A program made the translations under genes and the position numbers. From Fragilaria radians (taxonomy: Eukaryota > Bacillariophyta > Fragilariophyceae > Fragilariales > Fragilariaceae), in contig CAAAJI010000003.1 of NCBI GenBank assembly GCA_900642245.1, positions 43,647 through 107,646 of the forward strand: 64,000 bases of DNA, given 5' to 3'. The notes below the pieces were generated by a model. The model did not search any database and was not told the origin of the DNA. It saw only the letters and a program-made list of their open reading frames with translations. Position 1 is the stretch's first letter, and the number at the start of each line of letters is the position of its first letter. Shown here one piece after another: positions 12,426-23,512 of this stretch.

Positions 12426-13499
12426 TTAGGCCTTTCCAAGGACATCGATACATGGTGTCGGAACAGTCCCCCTCATATGACGTATGAGATCAACATCCAT
12501 ATGATACAGTTGACATATTCTTTGGATTTGTGACATGGTGAATTGTTTGTGATTGACCTTAGAGCTGCTGCTGTTATTATTAGGTTTTAATATAGATATT
12601 CCCAAATTTTGTACAAAGTCATTCATTCGATCCAGTGCTGTTGTTACGACACCATAGTTGGTACCATTGAGACAATGATATAATTCATAGAGTTGAGGTA
12701 ATAAATGTGAATCGACATAGGATTTTGAATTTTCAAGAATTGCAATCACACAATCGAATGGGATTTCTTCAGTCGTAGTTGTTGTAGTAGTTGGCATAGA
12801 ATGATTGTTCTGACAATTGGCAAAGGCAATATGGAACACACGATTGATCATCATTTGTCGAAGTCCGGATGCAAATCTTGATACTGGATCTCGTAGGAAG
12901 GAAAAGAAGTACGTATGTTCATTCCATTGACGTCGAATGTTGTTTACCGATTGTAGAAAGGCTTCAGTTCCTATTCGTTTCTCTTGATAGACAAAAAAAT
13001 CTGTACGATTGTAACCTGGTACAGTTTTGGATTGGAATAAAGAAGTACCACCATTCTTATGAATATGACAAAATACGAATACCGGAGATACAAAGGACGT
13101 TGTGGTATTCGTGGCAATCTTTTCATAGACTAACAATCGTGTCGAAATTAAATTGGGACTTTGTATCGTAGCATGACCACGACGACTACGACGACGACGA
13201 GAGATTAGACCTCGGATGACTCGAGTCCGATTCACTTCTAAGAAATAATGATGCCATACATTTGGAGCTTGTACCATATATCGATACGGGTATACTCGAT
13301 AACAAGGAGGGTATATTGTTGTTGGCGTGACTTCTGGTATCACATATAAATGTGTAGTCCGTACGACAACATCCGTAGATACTAACGACGACGACGATGA
13401 CGACAACGTGACTTTCGATGTATTCCAATAGATACAACAGAAAATCCAAATACATAGGAACAATAGTATCATCATCATTTGTCCGAATGTTTGCGGCAT
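12426..13499 (-). CDS. Golgi-type sulfotransferase (type II membrane protein)
   Basis: Probable PAPS-dependent carbohydrate sulfotransferase, 357 aa, intronless. The ATG at 13499 opens a short cytoplasmic tail and a single membrane anchor (residues 8-25, MMMILLFLCIWIFCCIYW), typical of Golgi type II enzymes. The 5'-phosphosulfate-binding loop is HIHKNGGTSL (145-154). The 3'-phosphate-binding motif is FLRDPVSRFASG (201-212). These two motifs match the Sulfotransfer_2 family as I know it. Several N-glycosylation sequons and a basic run (RRRRSRRG, 101-108) lie between anchor and catalytic domain. The acceptor is unknown. It sits tail-to-tail with the sulfatase and next to a fucosyltransferase-like gene. 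Confidence 0.85.
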   Translation of the reverse strand: MPQTFGQMMMILLFLCIWIFCCIYWNTSKVTLSSSSSSLVSTDVVVRTTHLYVIPEVTPTTIYPPCYRVYPYRYMVQAPNVWHHYFLEVNRTRVIRGLISRRRRSRRGHATIQSPNLISTRLLVYEKIATNTTTSFVSPVFVFCHIHKNGGTSLFQSKTVPGYNRTDFFVYQEKRIGTEAFLQSVNNIRRQWNEHTYFFSFLRDPVSRFASGLRQMMINRVFHIAFANCQNNHSMPTTTTTTTEEIPFDCVIAILENSKSYVDSHLLPQLYELYHCLNGTNYGVVTTALDRMNDFVQNLGISILKPNNNSSSSKVNHKQFTMSQIQRICQLYHMDVDLIRHMRGTVPTPCIDVLGKA

Positions 13500-13988
13500 G
13501 GAACATATTTTTTTGGAAATGGTAGTCTGGAAATCGAATCAATTCCTTTACAGGACTCAATCTGTACGGTAGTTTTTTGTTACATCAGTGTACTTGCTGT
13601 CGAAGATACGATAATAAAAATTTGAATAACTGTACGTCTCACAAATTCTACTAGTAGTGTGTAGCAAAGAAAAGCACCAAACTACTCTTTACTTCTATAA
13701 CTTGTTCACTTTGTGCTTTACCAATCAACCAAACACATTGTCTCCTACTATATATCCCAGCTATGGAAAGAATAGATCATACTGAATTCTTCATGATTGT
13801 TGCCTCTTCGATGATGGAAAAAATAAGGCTTGATTCGACTCTTTCCAAATGGAATAGCGCGACATGAAACCTTGTCCATTTCCCGCAAAAGTGACTTCCT
13901 GGCCTATATATAGAAAAGGATAGTGACTGAACTTTTTGGAGATGCAATGAAATGTGAATGTACAATTCTAACAACACCACAGACTCGG
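13500..13988. other. Intergenic stretch, nothing recognised
   Basis: This is the upstream region of the sulfotransferase and the downstream region of the fucosyltransferase-like gene, both on the minus strand. No convincing gene is seen. A TATATAT run at about 13750 could be promoter-related, but it is too common in this AT-rich DNA to call. Confidence 0.4.
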
Positions 13989-15713
13989 CTACGTTTTAGA
14001 CACTTTTTTGCGTGCCAAAATCTTTTTTCGATACTTCAATTCTGCATCCGCCGCTTGAAATCGGACAGTTGATCCATCTATCCAATACTTCTCCGGATCC
14101 TGTTTGTAGGTGCCATCCTCACGAGAAAACGTCAAACAGTTTTCCATCGAGACCACAGCTTGTGAATTTGCACCACATGCCTCGTCGATTTCACAGCAAA
14201 CAGAATGACCATCCACTGTAAAGTATGGTACAAAGGAATTGTGCCTCGCCGTGGCTTGCCACCAACTTAACTTTCCAAAACGAGAACCTAAATGACCAAC
14301 GAATATTTGACCATGACTCAAATGCCAAATATCCAAAAATGCTGTTTCTCCCAGTTCCGGCATATTGGGAGCCCACTCAATGTAATGTTCACCTTCCAAC
14401 AAGGTTTCGGAGTAGTTGAAAACATCTCGAGGGTAATGTACATATTTCCAAGTCATTGAATCGAAAAGCTTTCGATCGTACACTTTTATTTCGTCTAAAA
14501 GGGATCCCATATGATCGGTGGATACATATACTTCCAGATGCTTACCTTTGGCCCGAGACTGAATTCGAGAAAGGACATTCATGTATACTGATGTATCATA
14601 GCACAATCGAGAGCCGCTCCATTGAGCTTTCGAACTCAAAGGAGAATACTTTTTGGAATAACCAGAGAGAGCATGTGCACAGGCATCTCCTCGTCGTACG
14701 TGCAAGGAAACTCGTAGAACTTGCGATGTTACAGCAACCTTAGAGTGTATTACCTTTAGCCGCTGTTCGTACATGCGAAGCACAAAAGGACGTACATTAA
14801 AGGCTATTCTTGACATATGGGATAAATGCAATAGATAAAAATATGGCGTGACATCATTCGGAGAATCACGGAGCTTTACCAAATCCTCTTTTGCTTTCTT
14901 AGTGTCGATTGCAGTCCCTAGTCCATGTACTCGTGTAGCTTCCATTTCCATCTCACCGAATTCTTCTCTACTTTTAAAATTCCCAATGAAACAAGCTCTA
15001 CCCTTGAAACCATGTAAAAGACAATATGGATAACTCGTTTCATTGTAAAATGATTCATTGCGACTGAAAAAACCAAGTGGAAGTTCGTTTCTGGATAGCC
15101 ATAACCGCCAAAGCCTTGTCGTCACAGATTGTAATGTTTTCCCTACTGGAGCCCAATCATAATCGTCAGTGAGAGTCCTATCCCAACTTTTGGATGTACT
15201 CTGTAACACTCTCCGTTTGACAATTCCCTCTTGTATCTTTTTAAATTCAAAAATATTGGAATATGTCAAACATCGGATGGTATCTATACAATCAATAGAC
15301 ATTAATTCGCATGTACAATTATTTCCAAATGTGATTACAGTCGATGATGGAGAACCTAATATCTCACCATCGTGATTAATATCTCTTGGTTCACGCGTTG
15401 CAATATGTTCCTTGGGTGGAGGAGCTATTGCGTAATCGTCACAACACCGTATCCCCAACGACGTCCTGTGACTTAAAAAGATTGCGAAAAAAAAATGATT
15501 CCATACTATAGGAAGAAGAATTAAGGCAAAGAATACATGTCGTCTTGTCGTTGTTAATGATGATGATGATAATGATAATGATGATTTTGCTACCATGATT
15601 CCTATTCGAGGAGTAGAGTTTTTGGTCGTCGTCCAAAATATTTTTTGTTTGTTTGTTACACTTTTCCAAAGAGTCCTATCAGGAAAATCACAGTCGCTGC
15701 AGGTAATTTCCAT
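13989..15713 (-). CDS. Fucosyltransferase-like glycosyltransferase (GT-B, HxRRGD type)
   Basis: Probable GDP-fucose-dependent fucosyltransferase, 574 aa, intronless, ATG at 15713. A hydrophobic anchor lies at about residues 59-80 (HVFFALILLPIVWNHFFFAIFL), as in Golgi type II enzymes; M40 is an alternative start. The nucleotide-sugar motif is HVRRGD (338-343). VYVSTD (395-400) and the late block HLSHGQIFVGHLGSRFG (464-480) follow the order of conserved motifs in GT23/NodZ-like and O-fucosyltransferase-like proteins. The segment WAPNMPELGETAFLDIWHLS precedes the last motif. The exact linkage and acceptor cannot be read. A decayed copy of this gene lies at 40.6-41.2 kb. With the sulfotransferase and sulfatase beside it, sulfated or fucosylated extracellular glycans are a reasonable inferred product. 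Confidence 0.75.
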   Translation of the reverse strand: MEITCSDCDFPDRTLWKSVTNKQKIFWTTTKNSTPRIGIMVAKSSLSLSSSSLTTTRRHVFFALILLPIVWNHFFFAIFLSHRTSLGIRCCDDYAIAPPPKEHIATREPRDINHDGEILGSPSSTVITFGNNCTCELMSIDCIDTIRCLTYSNIFEFKKIQEGIVKRRVLQSTSKSWDRTLTDDYDWAPVGKTLQSVTTRLWRLWLSRNELPLGFFSRNESFYNETSYPYCLLHGFKGRACFIGNFKSREEFGEMEMEATRVHGLGTAIDTKKAKEDLVKLRDSPNDVTPYFYLLHLSHMSRIAFNVRPFVLRMYEQRLKVIHSKVAVTSQVLRVSLHVRRGDACAHALSGYSKKYSPLSSKAQWSGSRLCYDTSVYMNVLSRIQSRAKGKHLEVYVSTDHMGSLLDEIKVYDRKLFDSMTWKYVHYPRDVFNYSETLLEGEHYIEWAPNMPELGETAFLDIWHLSHGQIFVGHLGSRFGKLSWWQATARHNSFVPYFTVDGHSVCCEIDEACGANSQAVVSMENCLTFSREDGTYKQDPEKYWIDGSTVRFQAADAELKYRKKILARKKVSKT

Positions 15714-17154
15714 AACCGTTACATTCTCGATTGGCGCTCGCTTTTTTGCCCTGGAAACAATTCAAAATTACTTATGAATGCCTACTACAATCACGAGGTT
15801 TTCCTCAAGAACTCTCGTGGGTAGCAAGACTAAAGATCACAACCCTGTTACTTATACAAGAATTTTCGTTACTCGTGCCCTCCTAGTCAACATTCACATT
15901 CCACATTCAATACTAATTCTTAACAGAGTAATTTACTGAAGCGAAACGCATGCTCATGTTCTGGTTCAATTATTTCCATTCAATATTTGTTCTTATCTTT
16001 TTGTTCCTTCCTTTCCTTCCTCTGATTCATTTTCGAATGTGCCCATCCCTCTGTAACGATAATACGATCCAAAGTAAATTTTATTTTTATTCTTTTTTCG
16101 TGTTGAACAGGTTATTACTATTTCTTTCCATCCAGATATGCGTCACCAAATTTGTTTGATGATACCCTTCACCAAACTTGGCTTCGGATACCCTTCCCTT
16201 GATAAGGCACCAAACTTGGCTTCTGATTAATAGTCATGATCTTTATTACTCCTACTGCTTTACACACTGCCATATACGTAAGTCAACGCGAGTGCTTGAA
16301 AGTTCTACATTGGGTTACAATTTAGATTTCAATTAAAAAACACTTTGTAAAACACCTTCGTTTGCTTCTTCACCAACACGCTCACTGCTATGGAAACCTC
16401 TGATTTTACTCCTTTTTCATGAGCTGTTTTCATCTCAAGTCCTATTTTGCAGCTCGTGACAAAAATTGAATGAATCCTGTAATACAATTGTGCAAGTACG
16501 TGTTACCTCAACCATCACCAGGAATTAGGCAGTAACATCGATAAGAAAAAGAAGTAAATTGAAATGTTTTGGAGAATCATTTGGTGTAGTCATATTCTGT
16601 AAGATGCTCAAAGGTCTAATTCAAAACAAAGAATTTTTTGTACCATAATTAAGCAGAACTTTTTTGCAATGACTGGGTTAAAAATATATGAAAATTTGCT
16701 CAAAGGTTGTATGGGATAGAGTACGCTTTGAGCTTGAATCTCGATTCAGAAGCCTTTGATTGCTGTTTTCTCTAACAAAGATAGTAATCGAATCGATGTG
16801 ACATCATCTGCGAAAGATTTCACATTCCATCTGCGCACGCTTAATCTGAATCTAATTCAAAAAGTCCATTACCTGGAATCTTTTTGGTATGCAGTAAAGC
16901 ATTTTCATCATGTCTTGCTGCCATACTGATCTGACAGTCATTGGTCACGTTTCCGGTTGGATCTAGGGGCAAATCTGGTAAATCACTTTTCTTTGAAAAA
17001 AAGGCATCCAAAGAAGAGACATAGGATGAAAAAGAATCAAAGGTGCTTTGAAATTTGAATTTCGCTAATAAAGATATGGTAAAAGAAATATCAACACTTT
17101 CTAACAAACACACAACATAGTGGTGAACAGAGTTTTGGTTAAAAAATTTATATT
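15714..17154. other. Intergenic stretch, no supported gene
   Basis: The left part is the upstream region of the fucosyltransferase-like gene. A minus-strand open frame (16841-17113, 90 codons, no ATG near its start) has unbiased composition but no recognised motif, and it lies just downstream of the 297-aa orphan gene. It could be an unannotated terminal exon, but no splice pair proves it. Confidence 0.35.
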
Positions 17155-18048
17155 TTATTTCATTTGCTCCATAAATTGAATAAAATTATACAACCATTTC
17201 GCTTCCTCATCATCTTCTAATGCCACACATTGGATTTCAAGGTCAGCATTACTTTTTTTCAATTTCATTTTTTCTGGAACAATCTCAGCCATCCGACTCA
17301 TCATTCCCTTTCGTACAGCTGGGAGGATTTCTTGATCAAAGGTATGTAGACTTTTCGTCATTCCCAAGGACTGCATACCCTGACGAATTTTGCGATAATG
17401 CTCCGCCGGTTCATAACCCATGACACGCTCCAGTAATTCCAACACATCACAAGTCTTCATATCAACCTCAAGAACAAAGACAGGTCCATGTTGAAATCGT
17501 TTACGTATATCAATTTCAACACCAATTTCGTCCATTACCCAGGGGATACACTCAACGACAGCCTTTTCTGCTCGACTTACAGCCGTTTTGGATGCAACAA
17601 AATCTGTCGCAAATTTTGACAAATTGCGAGAGGATTTGGTTAAGGAATTACCGATCGAGTTCATAATACGATGTCCATCCTGAACGAATTTTTTGGGGTC
17701 GGGGGTTGTAGCTATGGGTGTATGCTTTTGTGTTGGCCCAGTGGTGGTCTCGTCATGAAATCCTGTTACTGCAAGAGACGATACAAAACTTTCTAGGAAG
17801 GATTTACTACCATCCATGAGGAACCTAGCCGGTGTCGTATTGATGGATACACCCGACTGGGACACTATGGCATTCGTTTCTGGTTGGTCATCTCCTTCCT
17901 TCCACGTGATTTCTCCACCGGATACAGCATTCGATTCGTCGATACTCATTTCGTCTCGTTGTCCTGGTGCAACACCACTCTGGATGACGACAACATTAAG
18001 ATAAAAGGAATAACCTCCCACTGAAGGAGAAGTAGAAGCAACACTCAT
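17155..18048 (-). CDS. Orphan protein, 297 aa
   Basis: Open frame with an ATG at 18048 and a stop at 17155; I do not recognise the family. The N-terminal third (1-120) is low-complexity and rich in Ser, Thr, Gly and acids. The rest looks like a folded, mostly helical domain. Points to search with are DPKKFVQDGHRIMNSIGNSL (116-135), a Ser/Lys-rich amphipathic stretch, IDIRKRFQHGPVFVLEVDM, and a C-terminal helix ending FIQFMEQMK. There is no signal peptide or membrane span. Codon usage looks coding across the whole length, and the antisense frames are weaker. The function is unknown. Confidence 0.65.
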   Translation of the reverse strand: MSVASTSPSVGGYSFYLNVVVIQSGVAPGQRDEMSIDESNAVSGGEITWKEGDDQPETNAIVSQSGVSINTTPARFLMDGSKSFLESFVSSLAVTGFHDETTTGPTQKHTPIATTPDPKKFVQDGHRIMNSIGNSLTKSSRNLSKFATDFVASKTAVSRAEKAVVECIPWVMDEIGVEIDIRKRFQHGPVFVLEVDMKTCDVLELLERVMGYEPAEHYRKIRQGMQSLGMTKSLHTFDQEILPAVRKGMMSRMAEIVPEKMKLKKSNADLEIQCVALEDDEEAKWLYNFIQFMEQMK

Positions 18049-19042
18049 CTTGATTTCAAGCTATAATTTATTGGGTACAGATTTGGATTTCAATGACTTC
18101 TTTGTCAACGATAGACATATTCGGGCCGGCGTGTTGCGAACTTTGTTCTCCGACAGCTCGTTTTTCAAAACAAGAATACCGTACCGTCCGGCAAGAGGCA
18201 GTACCTTACCTTCTTTACGCTACATTCCTGTACCAGATGTATTGAATATGCACAGGCATTGTTTAGTAGAGAGGAATGTATTTGCTTTCTCAGAATTGAA
18301 GAGAATACTGGTGTTAAGACAACACGTGCTCTCTTAGACCCTTTCAGTGATACAATTGGATGTGCATGAGAAGATGTCTTTAGGTTATATGACTATTTCA
18401 GCATTGACAAATTCTTGTCATTCCACGTAACTAGAAAATTAGGAGCAGTAACTACACAAACCCCTATCTTTACCTAAGAGAGGATTAGAAGCTCATCTAA
18501 GGAAACATTTCAAGGCTAACCAGATCATGATACAATTTTTTTTGTATTAAATTTTAATTTCTACCTACAACAAAGGCGTATTGTATCCCTAAACTCAAAT
18601 GAATATACACACTATACGATTCGGAACTCTTTGACAACTTGTAGGGTGATGAAGTCTTACTGAAAATCAGACATACAAAAAGTTTCATAGCTTGCTAATT
18701 GTCAATTAGTTTACTCTACTGAATTAAAGAAACATAAAGTCCATATGTTACAGAAATTGAGAAAGAAAAAATTACATGCAAGTAATTGCCGATGATATTT
18801 GTGTCCAGAAGATATTGAGCGATACCCACTAGTTTTCACCGTGTATGGAGCGAGTAGCCAGCGTCCAGTGCAATACTGGAAGGAAAAAACAATCACCTCT
18901 ATTTGATGGCCAAGACGTAAAGTTCATTATTTTTCGCTTCACGATTTTGTCGTGTCTTTGTGTTGTTATTGTCCATCAACTCTCTCATCTTGTGTGTTCG
19001 TGCCCACGTGTATACATGCATATATATAAATAAATATCTCCC
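18049..19042. other. Intergenic region between two divergent orphan genes
   Basis: Nearly 1 kb without a supported gene. It should contain the promoters of both the 297-aa gene (leftward) and the 468-aa gene (rightward). A TATATATAAATAAATA run ends about 10 bp before the ATG at 19043. It is more likely an AT-rich leader than a TATA box at that distance. Confidence 0.4.
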
Positions 19043-20449
19043 ATGAAGTCCCATAATACATATTGGTATCAACAGATCGTATCCTTGATTATGTTATGGA
19101 TGATGATAAGGATACGAACCACCACCAGAAGAAACACAACAAATTCTAGTATCCATTGGTGGGAATGGCATGTGAATAATAGTACAAGGAATAATGCAAG
19201 TCCAAACCATCGAGGTAGTAGTAGTATCAGATTTGTTGCCATGGCAACCTCTATTCCAATCCAAATCCGATGGAAACCAGCCACACGTGCATGGAATCAT
19301 ATTCATCGTTTGGCGTCAACATCATCATCGTCATCATCATCCAAACCTTTAGAGGTTAAATCCAAGAATCAATCCTTACTAGTTTTGGATGTATCTGGAA
19401 TTTATGAATGCCAAATTACAGGTCCAAATAAGAATCCTACCGAAGCTCTTGAGAATACAAATGATAATGTCCATGATCCTGAACGTCTACTAGGATGGAT
19501 GGATAGGATGACAAATCCTCAACCATTACTATACACAAATCATCAACCCTATATCCGTGCTGGATGTAGATATGATTTGTCATCAATTCTAAGTCCATCC
19601 ACTACTTCTTTGTCTTCTTCTTTGGATGATGATTCATCATGGACGGATCCCATACGGAATAGTATTTTTGTCAAATGTCGTTGGTGTCAACCAAATGTAG
19701 AATGTCAACTATTGATACATCCACAAGATAAGGATACACATAATCCTACTAGGTTGACATGGGTACCATCAGGTACTTGTCGTCTTCGATGGGAGAAGGA
19801 TGATACGAATGATCCTTCTCCCAACATTCGTCTGGATATGGGTATCTCGACAGAGAAGCAAAGATTTATGCAATTTCAAATGGGATTCTTTCGAAATAGG
19901 AATCCTACAAAAAAACCAATGCTAATACAATCTCCCAGAATTATAGTACGCCACAAGACGTTATGGGATGGACAATTTCTATCGAACAATATCCATGATC
20001 CTATCACAAACCATATGGATGATCAACAGGATAGTAAGGATGATAACAATAGCAATCATCATCATCATCAACGACACAAGATTCATCCCGATTCTTGGAT
20101 CCCCAACTTTCATCTCACAACGAGTGGACGATTGGAAGTTAGTAATACAATTCGATGGAGAGATAATGATCAAGGACGAATACATGTTCGATGGAGTCGA
20201 TCACTCCCTGGAGGGAGTAGTAGTAGTAGTATGGATAATGGTGGATGGTGGTGGCCAAATTTATTTCATGATGATGATAATGACAAGGAACATTCATGGA
20301 CACATTGTCATTTGGAAGTAAGGCACAAGGTATCCAACATGCATCATCTTGGAACAGTATCATTGGTGTGTCAGGGATTCCTTGAATCTTTTAGGGACAC
20401 ATGTCAAATGGTGGTTAGTCATGAACAAACATATCCGATTGGACAATGA
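19043..20449 (+). CDS. Orphan protein, 468 aa, low-complexity rich
   Basis: Intronless frame starting at the ATG at 19043; I do not recognise the family. A short hydrophobic segment near the N-terminus (about residues 12-23, IVSLIMLWMMIR) could be a signal anchor. Low-complexity runs (Ser at about 92-100, His around 343-346, Ser around 400-405) are encoded by trinucleotide repeats. Between them are structured, Trp- and Cys-containing blocks: VDVSGIYECQITG-like residues near 113-127, FVKCRWCQPNVECQLLIHP at 211-229, and alternating beta-rich stretches toward the C-terminus (LEVSNTIRW, GRIHVRWSRSLPG, THCHLEVRHK). This suggests a beta-sandwich or lipocalin-like fold, but that is only an impression. 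It converges on biotin synthase 138 bp away. Confidence 0.6.
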   Translation: MKSHNTYWYQQIVSLIMLWMMIRIRTTTRRNTTNSSIHWWEWHVNNSTRNNASPNHRGSSSIRFVAMATSIPIQIRWKPATRAWNHIHRLASTSSSSSSSKPLEVKSKNQSLLVLDVSGIYECQITGPNKNPTEALENTNDNVHDPERLLGWMDRMTNPQPLLYTNHQPYIRAGCRYDLSSILSPSTTSLSSSLDDDSSWTDPIRNSIFVKCRWCQPNVECQLLIHPQDKDTHNPTRLTWVPSGTCRLRWEKDDTNDPSPNIRLDMGISTEKQRFMQFQMGFFRNRNPTKKPMLIQSPRIIVRHKTLWDGQFLSNNIHDPITNHMDDQQDSKDDNNSNHHHHQRHKIHPDSWIPNFHLTTSGRLEVSNTIRWRDNDQGRIHVRWSRSLPGGSSSSSMDNGGWWWPNLFHDDDNDKEHSWTHCHLEVRHKVSNMHHLGTVSLVCQGFLESFRDTCQMVVSHEQTYPIGQ

Positions 20450-20587
20450 TCGAACATTACAAATATGTCATATTACGTTTCAATATCTTATACCCTAGTA
20501 AAATAATTAGGTATAATCTAATATCTTCCATTGGAAAAAAAAGGGGGATGGAATCTCGGTTGTGATCATAGTGAGACAAATCTTGTT

Positions 20588-21892
20588 TTACGCATAACGT
20601 TGCTGAGTACCCTCCACTTTGGTAATCTCGACTGCACCCTGTTCTTCACTGGGTGCCAAAAGTGGTCCTTGATGAGCTGGCTTCCCTTGAAAGCCAAGCT
20701 TCTGAAACAATCGCATATCTGCTTCAAATTCTGGATTGGATGTTGTGAGTAGCTTATCTCCATTAAAGATAGAATTTGCACCCGCTTGGAACATCAAATA
20801 CTGTTCCGCATCACTAAATGACAATCGTCCTGCTGACAATCGTACCATCGTACGTGGCATGACTATCCGTGTCGTGGCAATCATCCGTGCCATATCAAAG
20901 ACATCGACTTGAGAAATGTCATCATTATCTCCAAGTGGAGTCCCCGCGACGGATACCAAGGCATTGATGGGAACTGATTCGGGATGTTCTGGTAGGGTCG
21001 CAAGGACATGAAGTAAGCCCACGCGATCACTGTCCTTCTCACCGAGGCCCAAAATTCCTCCGCAGCATACACTAATGCCAGCATCACGAACATTTGCAAT
21101 CGTTTGTAGACGATCTTCATAAGACCGAGTGGAAATGATGTTGGGATAGTGTTCAGGACTTGTATCGAGATTATGATTGTATGCAGTCAAACCAGCCTCC
21201 TTTAATTGCTTGGCTTGTTCGGCATTTAACATACCAAGAGTACAGCATACTTCTAATCCCATTCCATTGACACCTCGGACCATTTCCAAAATGTGTTGAA
21301 AGGCATTTTTCTTGTTTCCCAATTCCCTCCAGGCAGCTCCCATACAAAATCGTGTACTTCCCGCTTCCTTGGCAATCCGAGCAGCATCCAGAACTTCTTG
21401 TACTTTCATAGTCGGCGTTGGTTTGACATGAGTCTTATGACGAGTCGATTGAGAACAATACGAACAATCTTCGGTACAACCACCAGTCTTGATACTCAAT
21501 AGAGTACATTGTTGAACTTCCGATGGATTCCAAAACATCCGATGAACCGTCGCAGCTTGATACATTAATTCATAAAAGGGAAGATTATAAATATCGGATA
21601 TTTCATCCTTGGACCAATTCGTTCGGACAGAGGCAGTAATACCTGCCATAGAACGACTTTCTTCATTATCGTATAAGGAATTGCGAACTCTAACGTCATT
21701 CGGGAGTCGATAGGGTGATGACGACGATGGCGATGACGATGACGATGGAGATGGCGATGATAACAATGAGGAATACTTCTCCACTAAAACAGTAGACAAA
21801 TAACGACTACGTAAGATGGAAGGAAGTACTCTCGCTGCTGCTGCTGCTGCTCCTTGACGAGAATACAAACGAAGGGAGGAACGTAACGCCAT
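20588..21892 (-). CDS. bioB: Biotin synthase (radical SAM)
   Basis: Converts dethiobiotin to biotin by inserting sulfur, the last step of biotin synthesis. It is 434 aa from the ATG at 21892; the frame is open four codons further to a TTG, which is not used here. An Arg/Ser-rich presequence (about 1-90, no acidic residues at first, Ala run, Ser/Pro run) suggests import into mitochondria. The radical SAM [4Fe-4S] ligands are CTEDCSYC (C139, C143, C146). [2Fe-2S] ligand candidates are the Cys of RFCMGAAWR, the first Cys of EVCCTLGML, the first Cys of SVCCGGILGLGE, and Arg in VRLSAGR. YNHNLDTSPEHYPNI is a BioB hallmark. Intronless and complete. A single-copy metabolic gene inside an otherwise accessory region. 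Confidence 0.97.
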   Translation of the reverse strand: MALRSSLRLYSRQGAAAAAARVLPSILRSRYLSTVLVEKYSSLLSSPSPSSSSSPSSSSPYRLPNDVRVRNSLYDNEESRSMAGITASVRTNWSKDEISDIYNLPFYELMYQAATVHRMFWNPSEVQQCTLLSIKTGGCTEDCSYCSQSTRHKTHVKPTPTMKVQEVLDAARIAKEAGSTRFCMGAAWRELGNKKNAFQHILEMVRGVNGMGLEVCCTLGMLNAEQAKQLKEAGLTAYNHNLDTSPEHYPNIISTRSYEDRLQTIANVRDAGISVCCGGILGLGEKDSDRVGLLHVLATLPEHPESVPINALVSVAGTPLGDNDDISQVDVFDMARMIATTRIVMPRTMVRLSAGRLSFSDAEQYLMFQAGANSIFNGDKLLTTSNPEFEADMRLFQKLGFQGKPAHQGPLLAPSEEQGAVEITKVEGTQQRYA

Positions 21893-23512
21893 TGGAACAC
21901 ACAAAAACGAGAATTCTAGAAAGTGTTTTTATTTGTTTGGATATTATAGTTCGTTCGTCACCACTTTTTTGACATGATGTCGAGAATTGAGATCGCATTG
22001 GGTTGGATTGATATGAAAAAAAGGGAATCCAGAATCTCATTTCATCACATCTTCGCAATGTTACAATTCCCTAAACCTTCGAGATACTTTCGGAATTTCC
22101 ACTTTGACCACAACTGTAAAAAGGTACTTGCTGAATTTGCAGTGTACCTTCAAGGTTACAATCGCTTAGCAAACGAAGTAACATAAATAGATGGCATTAA
22201 AGAAGTCATGAGATTTTTTTGGAAAGACAAGAATCTAAAGATTTGAACTTTATCCAAAGCCTGCTTCTGACCTCAAAAGTTGCTTTGAGAGTCTACATGA
22301 TGGACTAGACACTGAAGGATTTGTGATGGAAATAATGTCAAATGATGAAAATAATTTGCAAACAGTGCTTTAGATTCCGATTGATAACTTTTTTGTATTA
22401 TACACAAAATAAATCTTATTTTGTTTTTGTTGGAAGTGTTATAATCTTTCTCTAAATTTTGCAAAAGAGCATAAGGTCAAGTTACAGACTTTCTGAAACA
22501 CTATTCTGTGGAGGGTGGTGTTTTCATTATTTGCTGATAATGGTGTGCGATTCTTTCCGGATCTTTCACCTATCACTCTTCATTCATGGAATTGGCATGC
22601 TTCAGATTCATTAATCCCATATTTCCTTATGAATATCATGGAAAGTGTTCTTGCTAACGTATGGACTTTTTCTGCAGTCTCCTACTAATATATATTTTGC
22701 TTCATCCTTGTTTTCACTCATCTCTGAGATTTGTACTATCCTTCTGTCAATGCGTCATTTGCATCTCCGAGGAAATCTTTCATGTCAACAGTTCATACTC
22801 CCTGGCACAAAAGCTTTTCTATAGGAAAAGTCATTAACAAGTGGGGACTGTATTCCAGTAGCCATTCTGCTTCTCCCTATTTGATTATTATTTATAATCC
22901 AAATTATGTAAAGAGCTAATCTTGACTGTTGCTCAATGTTGGAATGCGCAAGTTGTAACATTCTATCCCACCTTAAGGATTTCCTTATTTGTATGTAGCT
23001 CAAGTAACTCGACTTGCATTAGCTGCCAACGTCTACACCATATTTTCTTGGAGTTAAGTACGAATTACAAAGTAATATGAAAGAACCAAGGCAATGCTTC
23101 AAAGATGAATCTTGATGTATCTGTCACCAGAAAACTTTTTCATATGGACTAAAACCTTTTTTTATGTGTCATCATAAATGTGATTTTATTTACAGTTTGA
23201 TAGGTACATCCATTTCTACGGCGAAAGTAGTAAGAAAATCTGGCGATCAGATATTCTCTAATAGGGATAAAAGTTGAACATATAGATTCGTTGTGTACGT
23301 TTCGAGTTCTCAAATGCTAAGTCGCTCGTTTCATGGAAACGAAGATTCAATTAAGTTCCACGTCGTTTGCCCTCTGTAACAGAATTCCCCAAGAATTCCT
23401 TCTTAGTTTTGAATCTTGCAAAATTTAGTATCATAATATTCATAAAAAATAATCTTCATAAGTTCCTATCTGATCCTCTCGTGATATCGCACCAAATTAA
23501 GCAACAGAAAGT
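21893..23512. other. Intergenic stretch, nothing recognised
   Basis: No supported gene. The right end (from about 23280) is homologous to the upstream flank of A2 at about 31700, so the A1/A2 duplication begins before the coding sequence. The rest shows only short random frames. Confidence 0.4.

Noticed and set aside
16841..17113. 90-codon minus-strand frame downstream of the 297-aa gene
   Set aside because: It opens at GTG with no nearby ATG, has no known motif and no provable splice junction to the neighbouring gene.
18050..18337. 95-codon plus-strand frame in the divergent intergenic region
   Set aside because: It starts at TTG directly after the divergent gene's start codon, has no motif and probably overlaps its promoter.
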